Positions 39,521 through 39,705 of a stretch of 39,705 nt of DNA are shown in pieces. Within the stretch, counting starts at the first letter, position 1. Each line of letters opens with the position of its first letter. The notes beneath the pieces are model-generated. The model saw only the letters and a program-made list of their open reading frames with translations, had not been told where the DNA came from and searched no databases. This DNA comes from Bacteroidales bacterium (GTDB lineage: Bacteria; Bacteroidota; Bacteroidia; Bacteroidales; WCHB1-69): assembly GCA_024400775.1 (NCBI GenBank), contig JAKSMF010000004.1, positions 1 through 39,705 on the forward strand. Direction: 5' to 3'. A program made the translations under genes and the position numbers.

Positions 39521-39705
39521 ATGACTGAAAAACTTGCAACTTTGAGAGACAAAGCCGCAGTTCGTTGGTTGGCTCTGCTTCTCTTGGCACTGGCAATGTT
39601 CTGTGCCTACATTTTCATGGACATCCTCTCTCCGATCAAGGAGTTGATGGAATCTACCCGCGGATGGGATTCCAAGGCCTTCGGTACGATGGAAGGTGCT
39701 GAGAC
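39521..39705 (+). CDS. MFS transporter, N-terminal fragment (runs off the window)
   Basis: The ATG at 39521 opens a frame that remains open to the right edge, giving 61 complete codons. After a short charged leader (MTEKLATLRDKAAVRW) comes a membrane helix (LALLLLALAMFCAYIFMDIL), then SPIKELMESTRGWDSKAFGT. This opening, including the S/D-rich loop after the first helix, resembles Bacteroidales MFS transporters of unknown substrate. With only the first helix visible the assignment is tentative. It is transcribed divergently from secDF. Confidence 0.6.
   Translation, partial: MTEKLATLRDKAAVRWLALLLLALAMFCAYIFMDILSPIKELMESTRGWDSKAFGTMEGAE

Noticed and set aside
1-39705. CRISPR array or known defence island
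   Set aside because: No regularly spaced direct repeats and no Cas, restriction-modification or other recognised defence proteins are present.

Overview
The window looks like the chromosome of an anaerobic Bacteroidales bacterium (phylum Bacteroidota), probably an uncultured gut- or rumen-type lineage outside Bacteroides itself. The evidence is: many promoters with the Bacteroidota -7 element TAnnTTTG; proteins ending in type IX secretion (T9SS) sorting domains; a gingipain-like C25 peptidase; a fused SecDF; a long bS16 with an Ala/Glu tail; and the gene string nusB - DUF1573 lipoprotein - yajC - YbbR. Assignments come from reading motifs and family resemblance; no database search was run.

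Left accessory region (1-5400). This AT-rich block is transcribed leftward. It holds five paralogous small lipoproteins, one intact GH16 glucanase-type enzyme, a 49-codon stub of a second GH16, a severed T9SS sorting-tail remnant, and a secreted protein combining an S74 intramolecular-chaperone domain with a T9SS tail. The order shows a tandem duplication of a three-gene cassette (140-aa lipoprotein, second lipoprotein, GH16), with the second copy deleted through its GH16. A 729-base gap to the right contains a promoter and a foldable, unrecognised RNA candidate.

Energy and acyl-CoA region (5400-14000). An acyl-CoA dehydrogenase-etfB-etfA operon of the electron-bifurcating butyryl-CoA dehydrogenase type ends at a strong terminator. 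After a small unknown gene and a DUF3791 remnant comes a leftward operon: a double-domain BcrA/BadF/HgdC-type activase, a large DUF2229/2-hydroxyacyl-CoA dehydratase-like iron-sulfur protein, and a TetR regulator. Together they suggest amino-acid or short-chain acyl-CoA fermentation.

Housekeeping and envelope region (14000-39705). This holds tRNA-Arg(ACG) with rpsP, a secreted gingipain-like peptidase, nusB/DUF1573/yajC/ybbR/metF, a carboxynorspermidine dehydrogenase with palindromic operator-like sites, a large T9SS repeat protein, a PD-(D/E)XK nuclease-family gene, pepD, a YD-repeat-like lipoprotein, dnaN, a PAP2 phosphatase, a NamZ-type exo-muramidase, a PorE-like OmpA protein, secDF and the start of an MFS transporter. 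The PorE-like protein carries what appears to be a degenerate retropepsin-fold domain at its C-terminus. That domain, the modular lipoprotein/GH16 cassette and the candidate structured RNA are the most interesting items.
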